DNA of 64,000 bases from Diphasiastrum complanatum (taxonomy: Eukaryota; Streptophyta; Lycopodiopsida; Lycopodiales; Lycopodiaceae). The notes beneath the pieces were generated by a model. The model saw only the letters and a program-made list of their open reading frames with translations, ran no database searches and was not told where the DNA came from. Below, piece by piece: positions 12,806 to 24,639 of the stretch. Both the position numbers and the translations under genes were made by a program. Numbering within the stretch: the first letter of the stretch is position 1; each line of letters starts with the position of its first letter. The DNA is taken from contig MU831871.1 in assembly GCA_029204225.1 (NCBI GenBank), positions 35,543 through 99,542 of the forward strand, read 5' to 3'.

Positions 12806-13451
12806 GTCTTCACAGAAGACTCTCGTGCAATAGCTATGTCTCATGCAAAAATCAATCACACACTAGGAATGAAGAGCAACAAGGAAATAAACAAACTGTA
12901 CAGAGAGTGAGAACTGTAGTGCACTTGTCATACAAAACTTGCATTCATCAACATTGATAATGTACCTTGAAAATTGCAATATTCCTTTTGTTTTGTAGAG
13001 TAATGTGACTTACTCTGACATGCCCTTGTCAAAACAAGGCAGGGTGGGTGACACTAAAATCTACCATCATTGATAGCAGATGAAGTAAAATATAGCTTGA
13101 GATGCAGGTATGGTTGAGGTACTATGTCCTGAGGACCTCTCCGAGTAAAAGATTTAGAACTGAGTCTCTATCTGGATTTCCAAATCCTAGATTGATTGTG
13201 TATTGGCACATTGGAAATCTTATCAGCATGTTGAAAGAAAAATAGATTTGAGGTTGTAGATGGGGAGAAAAACTGTCAGGGGGTTGCTCTTGGTTGGACA
13301 TTGTAGCAGATGACAGAATATCGGTTTCACTTTCTTTCGACAAGGACTCATTTCATATTGTCTTTTTTCATTATGGAGCTGGTGTATTGTGTGGTATTGT
13401 AGAAGTTTGCTAGAAACTTCTCGAGTGAGCAGCAGGTTGAGCAGGAGGGTG

Positions 13452-14830
13452 CTATAGTGCTCGTGTTGTTGTCGTGAAAATCCTATTGTGATTCATAACT
13501 GACATGACGGACAGGTAGGATCTTAGTTGGTTGTTTTGGACAGTCTTTGAAACTGTGTTTTTTGATATAGTCAGGACACTCAGCATGGTACTTGGTCTTG
13601 ACTGGACAATCAACCATGAAATCGCCAGTTTCACCACAAATGAAACATCTGCAATGGCCCTTGTATAACAACATAGCCATCTTGTATGGCTAATGGTTCT
13701 GGACTTTCTGGTGGATATTCGGGATGAGTCAAAGAATGTCGAGAATGTAATGGTTGTGCTTCATACTGTTGGATTGTATGTGTTTGGATAGGCAGATATG
13801 AAGGACAAGCATCAACAAGATGCGTAGCTCGACAGTGTGGGCACCATATTGGTTTTTGTCTATAAGGTACCTGTGCAGGGTTTGACTGACCAGACATATT
13901 GCTCTGGATAGATTTCAAGGTAGTTTGAAACTCATTGGTGAATTTCTCCATCTGTAGCTGATGTTGCTTATTAAGGAACTCCAACTGGGATTTCTAAAGC
14001 TGATTTCGGGTGTCCTCGATCAGCTTCGACTCATGGAGAGGAGCATGTGATGCTCGCCTTTCCCTGGATTCGTCAACATCTAATCCTTCATCTTCTTCCT
14101 TGATGGCATCAGACATAGCTAACTTTAGACTCATATATTCATCATTGGATTTAAGCTCGCGTCTAATCCATCTTGGAAGTTCGACTAGGAACCAGATGAT
14201 GAGCATCTGTTTGGAGGGCTGTTCCTGTACTTGACTTTTGAGGCCTTTGAAACACTCGATATAGTCTCGTACACGTTCATCTTTTGTCATTTTGATGCTA
14301 CTCAATTTGACAAAAGGACTCTGTATCAAATGAAAGGGCTTAAAATGCTTGACAAAGGACTCTTTTAAAATTGACCAGTCTGTTTTATCTTCACGATCAA
14401 GGTTGAGAAACCAATCACGTGATTTGGTGATCATGGTCATCGAAAATAGCTGGATCATAGCATCGGGAGATGTTTCGTCATACACATTACATGCATTTTC
14501 AAAGATTTGCAAAAATCTTTGAGGGTCCGAACTACCGTCAAACTTGGGTAGATCTAATTTGGGTGTACATCTTTCAAGATGAGCTCCGTGGGTAGCAAGA
14601 ACTCCATTAAGGTTGGTTCTGACCTGTGAGGGCTCAACACCAGAAAAGTGGGGTCGTGCGCATGAAGACTCGGCTTTATCAGGTTCTTGTCCCTCAAATG
14701 GGTTTGTGGATGGCTCTTGGAGTTCGGCCCGCATTCGGTAGAACCTATGGCCTCTGATTTGTTCAGCTACAGGTGACCTGACCTCGTATGGATAATCGTC
14801 TAGAATTTTAGGGTCTTTTTGTTGGTCCAT
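13452..14830 (-). pseudogene. Gypsy Gag polyprotein, nested element B
   Basis: Gag forms the particle that packages element RNA. It starts at ATG 14830 (MDQQKDPKILDDYP). The capsid domain is seen in LDLPKFDGSSDPQRFLQIFE, then WFLNLDREDKTDW and a KHFKPFHLIQSPFVKL segment, the usual retrotransposon Gag fold. A TAG at 13994-13996 interrupts the frame and a frameshift occurs near 13680. The downstream part has two zinc-knuckle-like segments: CPHCRATHLVDACPSY, and CFICGETGDFMVDC, in which the expected His is Asp. The protein is clearly related to the Gag at 51114-53086 (shared DYPP/DYPY start, EPSTNPF, PKLDLPK). Pol is absent between it and the left repeat. Confidence 0.85.
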
Positions 14831-16090
14831 TGAGTACTGGTATGAGTTTTTTTACTGTTTTTGGATTTTTCAAGTTTTTTGGTGATTTTGGAAAGAGAAA
14901 AAATTGGCGGTCCTACGGTTTACGGTCTACGGTCTGGTGTGGTTTACGGTTTACGGTGGGAGGCGGTTGCTACAGATCAATGTGACAGGTCAAGGGTGGG
15001 GGCGTTGTGATTGCAGTATGTGGTGATATGTGATCTGTTGTGGTCAGTTGCGATCGGCGGTCCGTTGCGGTCTGGGGTAGTGATTGTGGTGGAGGCGGTC
15101 AATTGCGATGTCAACGGTTGATTGCGATGTTAGCGGTCGATGAAGGTTGATGGCTAAGTGGGGGTTGTTGCGTTCTTCACGGTTGCAGGGTGGAGGCAGG
15201 GACGTTTGTGGTGGAGGTGTTTGAATGCGTTGTGCTTGTGCTTTCAATGTAGTGGCTATGGGTGAATGCGATAGGTTAGCGAGAATGCGTGCAGTGTGTT
15301 TACGGTGAAGGTGGTGGGGATGCAATTTTGAGTGTTTGAAAGGTGATTGTAGGTAGTAAGTGGAATGGTGGTGGTGGTTTGCGGTCTGCTTGATTCCGGT
15401 CAAGAGTTGAGCAAAAGCTCTTCTATCGAGATGTGATAAGATCTTGTTGGTCGAGAGTTGAGAAATTGCTTCGGTTGCGATTGAGAATCTCTTCGGTTGA
15501 GGTTTAAGCATTGGGTTTTGGCTGAGATTGAACAGAGCACTTTGGCTCCGGTTTTGAGATGTGAAGGATCCCTTCGGCTGAGATCAAGACTGAAGGCTTT
15601 AGCAATAGTTATCCTTTTGATATTAGTTAGACTCAGTCATTCAATATGAGCTCACTGGAATACAGTCAATAGCTTAGGATATTTCTCCGGTTGAGATGTG
15701 AAGGATCACTTCGAGATTAGGACTGAAGGCTCTGGTTGAAATTTGGAGGTTGCCTTTGGCCGAGATGTTAAAGAGGCCTTCGGTCAAAATTTGGACTTAT
15801 GGCTCCGATCGAGATTTGAACGATGAGCGTCGGTTGAGGTGAAACTCAGGACATGTCAGGATATTGAAATAGTGGCTCAGTCGAGAGTTAGTAGGTAGCG
15901 GGTCCGGTCCAGACATGAGTCGTGGAGCTCGGCTTGGTAAGGATCGTGAAGTCTGACTGAGAAATGAGCTGCACGTTGTCAGGGCCAAAGTGGCGAGCTC
16001 TACAATGAACGTGTGGGAGGTCGCAGAGCGATTGTTTGGCAGCACAGATTAGAAAGATATGTCTTTGTTTAATGTCTGTGTAGCTGTGGA
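14831..16090 (-). other. Leader of nested gypsy B with degenerate GAGATTTGA repeats
   Basis: This lies between the PBS and the gag ATG on the minus strand. The part from about 15400 to 15960 contains many degenerate copies of a unit resembling CTTCGGTTGAGATTTGAAGG, the same type of array found at 53320-53780 in the related element. The phrase GGTCCAGACATGAGTCGTGG is also shared with 53955-53985. No coding capacity is evident. Confidence 0.6.
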
Positions 16091-16103
16091 ATGGCACCAA
16101 ATG
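16091..16103 (-). promoter_or_regulatory. Probable primer binding site of nested gypsy B
   Basis: On the minus strand the sequence reads TTTGGTGCCATTCC after an ACA, as expected for an LTR end in CA followed by a TGGTGCC-type PBS used by plant Ty3/gypsy elements. It sits upstream of the gag ATG in the right orientation. The matching tRNA cannot be named with certainty. Confidence 0.5.
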
Positions 16104-16718
16104 TTCACAGATTCACTGAATCCGTGAACACGGTTTTGTTGTTTCTTTTACTTCTTCGTTCTTCTGTAGTTACAGTTCTTACGGTTCTTCCTCTTATTAG
16201 AACAGTTATAAAACAAAATTGTTACTCAGATTGCAATGTGTATTTCCCAACCTATTAGTGGGAGTCACGGATCCAATATTCAGCTACATGCATAAAATAG
16301 TCATGTAACCAGACATAGCTCAAGAAGATCAATATTCTGAAACTGGGAGCAATCCTACCACTATCTACTAAATCAGAAAGCGATCAAGAACAAGATTAAC
16401 TATTGAAACAAGGAACAAGAAATAAGTAATTAGATTCCTAACAACATTTTAACAGTCTAAGAATCAAGAAACACTCATTTTTTGATGCCTAGATTGCTCA
16501 AGAACAATCAAGAACTGGATTGTAAAGAGATATGCAAGAACTACACCACACATCCAGCCTATTTAGTTTACCTGAATGCTAGTTCCTACATTATTCCACA
16601 AACAAGAAAAGAAACTAATCCACTCTACGAAAGCAACAAATCTAATCCACTCTACAGTCCACAACCACACACAAAAGGAGGGAAGGGCAAGATCATAAAT
16701 GCATCACTCAAAAAACAA

Positions 16719-17090
16719 GCATGATCAAGGAGCTCAATGGATGCACCAAACTTGTGAAGGCTCTTCTCATTTCAACATGGAGTTGATACAATTCACAAAA
16801 AGCTCCTCTTCACAAAGAGGGAGTCTCTTAAATAAGCAAGAGAGCTCCTTAGGTGGCATCCTAGTGGAATTTCCACATTTCACAAAGTACAAGTGGAATA
16901 ATGCTCTTCACTAGAGGTCACCATCAAAAGGTGGCTCACTCTACTTTCTTTAAGAGAGGTCTACTTGCATTTATTACATTTGTTTAGAAATACTAGTTTC
17001 TACATGGTCATTCCATCTTTCGGGATTCACCACAAGGCTTACACAGTTCTTGCTTGCCATTCCGCTCTCATACTCGGCTCTCAGTCTTCA
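16719..17090 (-). repeat. Right copy of the ~370-bp direct repeat, probable 5' LTR part of gypsy B
   Basis: Near-identical to 12422-12768. If the PBS at 16091-16103 is correct, the full 5' LTR would run from about 16102 to beyond 17090, and only its right portion is conserved in the left copy. The stretch 16104-16718 would then be LTR sequence missing or diverged on the left side. Confidence 0.6.
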
Positions 17091-17185
17091 TTGGTCTCGT
17101 CTTCTCAGAGACCTCCTCGGTCTAAGGTGAGAGGTGCTCTTGAGTTGCTATGTCCGAGTATCTTGGAAATTTGTCAGAATCAGCC

Positions 17186-17398
<213 letters not shown>

Positions 17399-17777
17399 CC
17401 GAGGGATGGTGGCGCGCCGACCCCTCACCATTTTCTATGCAATTGCTTTCTGGAGGTTGTCATCAGGAGGGTGCACTGTATGGTGCAAGAGGAGCGCGAC
17501 TCTGGAGGCTGCCTACAACTAATTTTTTTTTCTTTATTATTTTCAGTTCAAAATCTTGCTTGAAGAATCACACACCTAATCTCTGCTGATTTTTCAGATT
17601 ACAGATGATAGTAGGGCACTTTTACAATTGTTCCAATCTCCTAAAATTTGAGCACTGTTTTATGTAGAAAACAAAAATTCATCAATGCATAGATTATACT
17701 TTTTATGCAAAAGTCCCATTCTACTATTGTTTTTGCAGTAAGAATAGCTTTAGGTCACTGTTTTGTTTGTTTAATCC

Positions 17778-17978
17778 TCTGAAAAGATCACCGAGAGACT
17801 TCCAAATGGGAGGTTGGGTATTTCTTTGAGAATCTCGATGGATTCAAGTGTAATGAGAACAGACTAGCACTATTAATCGTCCCCTAGATGTAGAGGACCA
17901 TATTAGATCTTGAAAAAGATCAGATCCTTAGCTTACTTATCGGAACTCCCGGATGGATATCAAGTGCATCTCGTATTT
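17778..17978 (-). repeat. Right arm of the 201-bp inverted repeat
   Basis: Reverse complement of 8677-8878 with scattered mismatches. It is contiguous with the Pol C-terminal remnant and the 3' LTR, so this copy is probably in its original place. Confidence 0.85.
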
Positions 17979-17994
17979 CACGTATGCTGTCTCT

Positions 17995-18258
17995 GAAAGA
18001 GTCTACGTGAAGGAGAGCATTTTGGACCTGGAAATCGATTGGACCTGTTGGATGAATCATTGGATGTGTCTCCGCTTGAACCCGAAAAGATCTTGGATAC
18101 AAGAACTAAACGAGTGTGAAATTGTATAGTTACCAAACATCTAGTTCGATGGAAGAGATGTACTGACGATAACGATTCTTTGTAATAGGAAGGAAGCTTA
18201 AGGAGGAACTTTTCCAGTTTTAAGTTTTGAGGACAGAACTTGAATAAGGGGGGAAGAA
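17995..18258 (+). pseudogene. Gypsy Pol C-terminus and polypurine tract
   Basis: Translated in one frame it reads LDESLDVSPLEPEKILD, then HLVRWKRCTDDNDSL, then a decayed end with GQNLNKGG. This is the typical tail after the integrase core of Ty3/gypsy Pol (Pro-Glu-x-Ile-Leu-Asp, LVxWK, W-E, F-x-GQN). Stops fall after TKRV, after DNDSL and before GQNL. A polypurine tract (AAGGGGGGAAGAA) ends at 18258, directly before the 3' LTR, where plus-strand synthesis is primed. Confidence 0.75.
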
Positions 18259-18750
18259 TGTCATGCCCATGACTAGTCTCGGGTAGCCTATCCATGCTAG
18301 GGACCGATAGACCGACAACCCATAAGTTACTTGTGACTATAAGGGATTTGGGGCCCTTATGTACATGGTCATAATTAATGGTTGTAGGCCTAAACACTTG
18401 ATGGTGGATTTGTATGGGTCTATCTGTGAGTCATTGGGGAACTGGATGACATGGTCCAGATAGGCTGCAGAGGTGTCCAGTGAGGTGTCACAGTGCACTA
18501 CTAGTGGTGCATGGGCCTTGGAGGATATAAGTATACCTGCTGGGCTCTCACTAGTGTATGCTTGATAGCATGACCGGTGGCAGGATGCTGTTGGTGTGAT
18601 GCCTCATTCCTCTTTGAGATTGATCCATAGCTTGGGGGCTAGATCCATTTGATCTAGGTTTGGCTGGGTTGGTTTGTCCACCATCAGGTTCCCTTGTGTT
18701 GCTACTGATTGGCATGCTTAGAATAGGATCCTTGGATTTAGGACATTATA
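18259..18750 (+). repeat. 3' LTR of the plus-strand gypsy element
   Basis: It aligns with 7410-7902 from TGTCATGCCCATGACTAG to GGACATTATA. The following GAACT duplicates 7405-7409, which confirms this as the true right end of the insertion. Confidence 0.9.
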
Positions 18751-18755
18751 GAACT

Positions 18756-20040
18756 GTCATGATTTTCAAAAGTGACTCGGAGGAGAGTCTCAGCATATTG
18801 AGGATTCATTTATAGTAACCAATAAGAAGAAAGGATCTCTGACTTGTTTTCAATATCATCAGGGCAACAATATATTCTTAGATCTGGAAAAGGTCCAAGC
18901 GATGATGATCCGACATTACGAAGTTAAAACAAATGGTAAGAACATTTCTTGTAGATTCCGGTTTACAATTGTATGCTTCTCTTCAACTAATATGTTTCTG
19001 TAATGAAAATTTTGTTTTACAGATTGCAGAAGTAATGTTATATTTGTTATTGAGCTGGACGAAGCGGAAATTGTAAAAGGGCGTAAACTTGAACGTGTCA
19101 CAATCACTTTGATGAACTGTGAATTGCAACAGTTTGGCGGAAGTTATTGTAAAGAATTTCGCGTGCAATCCGAAAATCACACATGGTGGATAGATGTATT
19201 TGAAGTTCCTAAGGAGTCTCACAAAGTATTGAAGTGGCTACTTGAAATATGTAGTACATCTAAGATAGTACATGCACAAAATGAAGGCAAATTGCTCAAT
19301 GTTGGAGGAGAAAGCTTTGCTGTAAAATGGCACCTAGCTGCTGATTCGAAGACCTTGAAATGCATGTATGGTTGTGGTCTCGGTGCAAATGCAAAGAATT
19401 TTTGTATATATTGTATGTTTGAATCTGGGCAAAACAAAAGTATTTTGAATTGCAACCAACGTCTTGCATCAAATAGGCACAATCTAGACAAAGCTTGGAG
19501 TCCTGTGTTGAACATTCCTCTCGAAAGAGTCCATTTTTGCACATTGCATGGTGAATTACGAATACTGGACAAATTATTATTTTTGCATTGTTGTTATGCA
19601 TGGAACATGTAGCCCAAATCAAGAGCAGATGTTGGCATTAGAAATATAAAGATAATTTTATCCTATATGGGATTGCATGGGGGCCATGTGAGTCTTACCA
19701 AAGACGTTGAGATGAGTGAAAAAATGCAAGATGTTCCAGCAAAAGTTTTAATGGGTGAATCTAACAGTCTTGATTCGAGGACACTTTCAAAACACAAGAA
19801 ATAAAGAGTTGAGTTCAATGATCTCCAATTCAAATTCAGTTAGAAAGATGACATGGCAGTCTAATGCTCAAACAAGGCATCAAGAATGGAGGATGTCTAG
19901 AATCCGAGTTGGAAAGAGATGGATGCCGAGGCCACCAACATCCAATGTTCTGGAAAATAACGCTAGAGAAGCAACAAAAACTGATGAGATAGAAAATAAG
20001 CAATTTATGTTAGATTGTAGTTCGAATATTCCTTTGTGAT
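18756..20040 (+). pseudogene. Broken intron-containing gene of an uncharacterised plant family, possible transposase
   Basis: An upstream exon (to about 18932) joins across a GT-AG intron ending at TTTTACAG (19021-19022) to an open stretch through 19612. The main part has WWIDVFEVP, then SFAVKWHLAADSKTLKCMYG, two CxxC-type pairs (CMYGC, CIYC), RVHFCTLHGELRI and KLLFLH. It continues past a TAG (19611-19613) in the same frame with SYMGLHGGHVSLTKDVE and VPAKVLMG before further stops. From memory, this order (W-x-L-ADxK, CxxC, R-x-HFCTLHA, MGLHGG) recalls anonymous proteins common in mosses, lycophytes and ferns; I cannot name the family. The cysteine pairs and repetitive occurrence would suit a DNA-transposon protein. 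The 5' end was cut by the insertion at 18755. Confidence 0.5.
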
Positions 20041-20130
20041 AAATATTATTGACTAATTGGATTGTTGTTATAAATAGAAATTTTTTTATTTTGTTTTATA
20101 CTAATATCTATTTTTGGAAACACGTCCCTC

Positions 20131-20138
20131 TATATAAG
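20131..20138 (+). promoter_or_regulatory. TATA box upstream of the 20263 ORF
   Basis: TATATAAG lies 125 bp before the ATG at 20263, in a pyrimidine-rich context typical of plant core promoters. Confidence 0.55.
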
Positions 20139-20262
20139 AGTGTGGGTTCTCATTATGTTGTCACTTCCTGCTTTGTTAAAATTTCTTTCCTTGTAGTTTA
20201 ACTTGTCTCGTTCAATTAGACTACTTGTTTGCTAGTAAATTAGTGTTCATAGTTGCATCACA

Positions 20263-20895
20263 ATGTCGTCCTCTAAAATTGAGTTGGCCAATCTACTAGC
20301 CCCCACACAGTTTTTAGATCAGTTAGATCGTATTTATTGTATGTTCACCAATAGAATAGACACGCTTGCCACTCTACGGGCTAATATGGATGCATTCACG
20401 TATGTGAGTGAGTATATAGATGAAACTTTGAAGCCTTATGTCGTACAAATTTCTGGCTCAACTACCATGTGGATTCCATATAACTTGCTTAGTTATAAAT
20501 GGAAAGGAGATAGACCCTTTATTGCTCGTCTCAACAGATTTATTAGTCACTTGGGTAATGATCATTACTTGGAGCTGACCAGGAATCAGCTGAAAACTTT
20601 TGATCTTGAAAGTATAGGAAAGAAGTTTCTATATGGTGAAATTACTGTTATTTTTTTGCTTAATGAGTTTTCAGCGATTGTGGCCCACAACGAAGACAAT
20701 CCTAGTGTGTAGGTGAACGAGATGGACGACCCGGGTGAAGAGGATGATTTATCCCCGGAGGAGGAATCAATCTTGGTAGTGCAAGAGACAACAGGTGCAT
20801 CCAAATCAGCAGAGCCAGACAATATAGATGAGTCCAATGATGTCATGCTTCAAATCCATGGCCTTGCTTGGGCAAGAGTATGTGTTGATGCATGA
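20263..20895 (+). pseudogene. Unrecognised ORF with one internal stop, behind a TATA box
   Basis: ATG 20263 opens 149 codons (MSSSKIELANLLAPTQFLDQ) ending at TAG 20710-20712. The frame then continues for 60 more codons with an acidic segment (DDPGEEDDLSPEEES) to 20895. The N-terminal part is predicted helical, with IPYNLLSYKWKGDRPF and LELTRNQLKTFDLESIGKKF. I see no catalytic motif and do not recognise the family. The TAG could be a disabling mutation or the true end. Codon use is like that of the flanking gene. Readthrough or an intron removing the TAG cannot be excluded. Confidence 0.4.
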
Positions 20896-21532
20896 TTTTC
20901 AACATATTATTGGCTTGCGAGAAGATGAGATGTTGGCAGCATTGGTAAAATTGCAAAATGGCAGTTTCACATTCGACCACACCCAGCTTGACGGCACGTA
21001 TGAGCAGCTGATCGGCCATGACACGGACACCACCGAGCAAGCACTGGCAAGAGTACTTTGCCAATTGAAGACACTTCAACCACCACCAGTTCAAACGAGG
21101 CCATTCGAAGTACTCGACGAGAAAAATGCCGATGTGAAGTACAAAGGCAAAGGAATTCAGCTTGCACGAACCGAAGACATTGATGAAGGGTCTGAGGCAA
21201 GTTTGACCCAACAATTCAACTTGTGTATTTTTGTTATGGTTTGTTTGTCTTCATTATACTCATTTTGCAATAATTTGAACCAAATGCAGGACACAGTGGA
21301 GGTTGATGACTTTGCTATGCAAAGGGGTGGTGTTCGGGAGAAAGCTGAAGCAGGAACTCTGGACAGGTCCCTAGCCTACTACATTGGGAGCTTGCCCAAC
21401 AACTTTATTTTCTGCTTCAGCAACAACTACAGTCCAAATGGGCCGACGAAGCTTCTTAATTGCAAAGCGCTCTCCAAGCACATTGGAGAGATAGAGTATC
21501 CCCGTCAGCGCCAAAGGCTTATTGTGTGTTGA
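20828..21532 (+). CDS. Unrecognised ORF overlapping the 3' end of the previous one in another frame
   Basis: The 234-codon frame overlaps the tail of the 20263 frame by 68 bp, as after a frameshift or as a separate exon. It reads HDFQHIIGLREDEMLAALVK, a Gln-rich part and DVKYKGKGIQLARTEDIDE, then a stretch (about 21221-21293) with GTGTAT at its left and TTTGCAATAATTTGAACC..ATGCAG at its right that may be an intron. The end is TLDRSLAYYIGSLPNNF and KHIGEIEYP. No domain is recognised. The proximity suggests that this and the 20263 frame are exons of one gene, either host or transposon-borne. Confidence 0.35.
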   Translation: MSPMMSCFKSMALLGQEYVLMHDFQHIIGLREDEMLAALVKLQNGSFTFDHTQLDGTYEQLIGHDTDTTEQALARVLCQLKTLQPPPVQTRPFEVLDEKNADVKYKGKGIQLARTEDIDEGSEASLTQQFNLCIFVMVCLSSLYSFCNNLNQMQDTVEVDDFAMQRGGVREKAEAGTLDRSLAYYIGSLPNNFIFCFSNNYSPNGPTKLLNCKALSKHIGEIEYPRQRQRLIVC

Positions 21533-24500
21533 ATGATTTTTGCCCTGGATTCTGACAAAATTTCCAACAAGTTCACACGTGTGGGGAATGATCCTCAAAT
21601 GTGTGATCTTATTAAGCTTTATGATTAGCACACAAACTGATTCTAGATTGAATATCAAGATCTAGTATAGAATTTAATGGCTTAATCACAATCTAGCATG
21701 CTAAGAATCAACCAAGAGAGAAAAAGTACAAGAATTCAGTGTATGAGCATAAGTCTCAACACGAGTTAGAGAGAGAAAGAGAGAGCAATATTCAAGCAAA
21801 AGATAGTGTTGATCCAAAATGGCATGGAATAGCTTCAAGGCTTGGTTCTTCATCAAAGATTATGAGAATGTCTACACATATTTATGGAGTTTTGAGGTAG
21901 CTCGAGGTAGAACCACATACATCCACCTTCCATCCACATCTAAAGTGAAAACTAGAGTATTAGTGACATTTGTCACATCTCATGCATATGTTTCTACCTA
22001 CTTCTACCAAGTGTCATTTTTCTAACTAGAATTGTACAAATCATCATGCATGTGTCCATTTCACTTTGTGCATGCCTTGCATCAAACTATGGATCACTTA
22101 CAACCATTGCATGTGAAATGCCACGAGTTTCTACAAGCATATTAATGACATTTCTAAGTCAACAATCCATATGCAAGTTGTATACTACCAACTAGACTTG
22201 AGAAACCCATATAGCTCGAGTTTCTTCTAGGCCAAATTTGGCATTTACATTATGAAACAACATACTTGCATAGACAAAACTTTGTGGCAAGCCTAAAGTC
22301 ATGATAGATGATTTTTCATTTTCAACAGATTCGAGAACCGACTCATTCTCTTGGGTTTAATTGGCCCTTATGAGAATGAGAGTGATGCTCCAAGATTAGC
22401 ATTAGAAATGATAAAACCAGTAATGTCATCAGAAAGCAATAAGAAAAGCTGATGTCTTCTCTGAAGGAAATGGACCGAATGTGAATAAAGACTTTGTCGT
22501 TTCTTTCTAGGATGTGTAGATCTGTTTTCATTAATCCTAATAAAAATAAAATTGAACTACACTACAGAACGTGTATTTACAACAAAAGATGGGAGATAGA
22601 TATTAATGTAAAAGTTTATGATGATCCATTTCAAGTTCAAACAACAATGATGATCCAGATCGAACCACATAGAGGAATAATAACGAGGGGGTGTATCTTC
22701 TATGAAGACTCGAAAGAGGACTATGGTGTGTAGGCCCATGGCAATCCCTGAACCACAAGGTTCGTAGCATCAAAGACAGAAAAGGATGTTTGTATTTTGA
22801 GCTCAACAAAGTGGTTACATGTGGACACTTGTTTGAATCCAGATGAACCTCATGCAACCTTTTAGAGTTATTGAGTTTGAAATAGCAGACACTCTTTCCT
22901 CATTTCAACGTGGTGAATGATGAGGTTCAAGAACGTCCATGTCCTACACGCCATATGCCTCTTTGGTGTCGTCATTTTTAGGCGAGACGCCCTATCGACT
23001 CAGACAATTCAATCGCAGAGCCAGTTAGCCTCCTTTGCATCCTCAATGGATTCGTGTGTTCACCAATATTGTTAAAGTTAGAGTATGTGGTTAATTATAG
23101 ATTGAAAATTGATTTATATTTGGTATTGCCCTCGTAGCTTTGACTGAATACCTATAATAGCTTGGACTATGATATGGGAACCACACACGCACACACACAC
23201 ATGAATAAATTAAGATCTAACAAATCATGAAACATAAACGAATGGCATCACGCACGCACACGCACATGCATGCTCACACTGTAGGGTCAAAGATCTCACA
23301 TAGTAGTAGCCCTCATGCCTGTCAACAAGGGTTAGAACACTGGATAGGTGCCTAACTATGAATAGATGCTACGTTTAGATAGTTCTCTACTTTTTCTCTA
23401 ACTCTACCACCACTAACACTACACACCCCTAACTCTACTCCACTAAACTAACATTCATCATGATTTTGTCAAGGAGAAGAATAGAATAGAAGAGAGGAAG
23501 AGAGTAATAGAGAGAAGGTGTAGAGAGAGAGTGAGGGTGGAGGTTAGCTCAAATGCTCCTTGTGCTTGCTAATGCAAAACCTTTAACTATGGAAATCAAA
23601 AACTTGCAAACTTGAGAGCAAAAGGAAAACACAATCAAACACATTAGCAATAGTGAATAGCAAGTGAGGATGCTTCTCTCCAAAAATTGGTAGAGTTTCC
23701 TCCTTTTCATTAAGCATCCCAATAGAGTACATGAGGTGCCTTTTTATAAATGGGGAAGGCTCTTGCCCCAAAATTCTATTGGCTAATATGCACATTGATC
23801 CTAACCATTCATCTTGGACCCAACTTAATCCAAGGGTCCACAAAAAGTACATTAGAATTTACAAGACTCATGTGAGCCCAAAGTTGGACCCAACTCTAAG
23901 TATAAGACCCAAATTTCCCAATGCTCCTAGTTAACCACATGTTCGCACCTAGATCATGAGTCGAGCATTAAAATGAGTTTTGTAGCTTTTTAATTAGTCT
24001 AAAATGCAATCTTTATGTATTTTTTATTTTTCAATGATTGCAAAGCTTCAGGTGATGTATTGGTCACCTTGTTTAGGGTTGTTTCCTTCAAATCCTACAA
24101 TTTTAGCCTCTTGGCCTCTAAAGTTCCTTAAATGCAAATTTCCTTATAAATAATGTAAGGGGTAAAACATGAGGGAGTTAAACCTTTGAAGGCTCCAAAT
24201 GATGGAACACCCAAGTTGCTAATGCATTTTGATTTGTGCATGTCATTGAGATTTTTCTTTTTTCTTATCTTTAATGTTGTAAAAAAATAGATTCAAGCCT
24301 TTATGAGGAATTCTACATGGCATTATAGCCAAAAGTCTTTTTTTGCAAAAATGCCCATATGCATTTTACCATAAACGACCACTAGAATTCTGTCTAATAA
24401 ATGCCCTGAAAAATATATAAAAAAGTCCAAAAAGTCGGCTCAAGAAGTAGTGATGCCCACTGAATTTATTGTTCCTAGTACTCCGAGGGTCGCCAATTTT

Positions 24501-24639
24501 TTTAAAATAACTTACCATTTAAATGCCCCATTCTTCTATGTCATAATATGGTTAACATAGGTCAACCAATTGAATTGGGAATTGTCGTTGAATTTTTCAA
24601 CTTTTTCGTAATAATAAGAATAGTTCAACAATGCAGTCT
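21533..24639. other. No recognisable gene; short (CA)-rich patch
   Basis: Only short ORFs occur on both strands. A broken CA-rich simple sequence lies at 23183-23275 and a GA-rich patch at 23470-23530. The last five bases (24635-24639, AGTCT) are the left copy of the target duplication of the next element. Confidence 0.45.

Noticed and set aside
17920-18397. Minus-strand ORFs over the LTR/Pol end
   Set aside because: They are shadows of the plus-strand Pol C-terminus and the 3' LTR.
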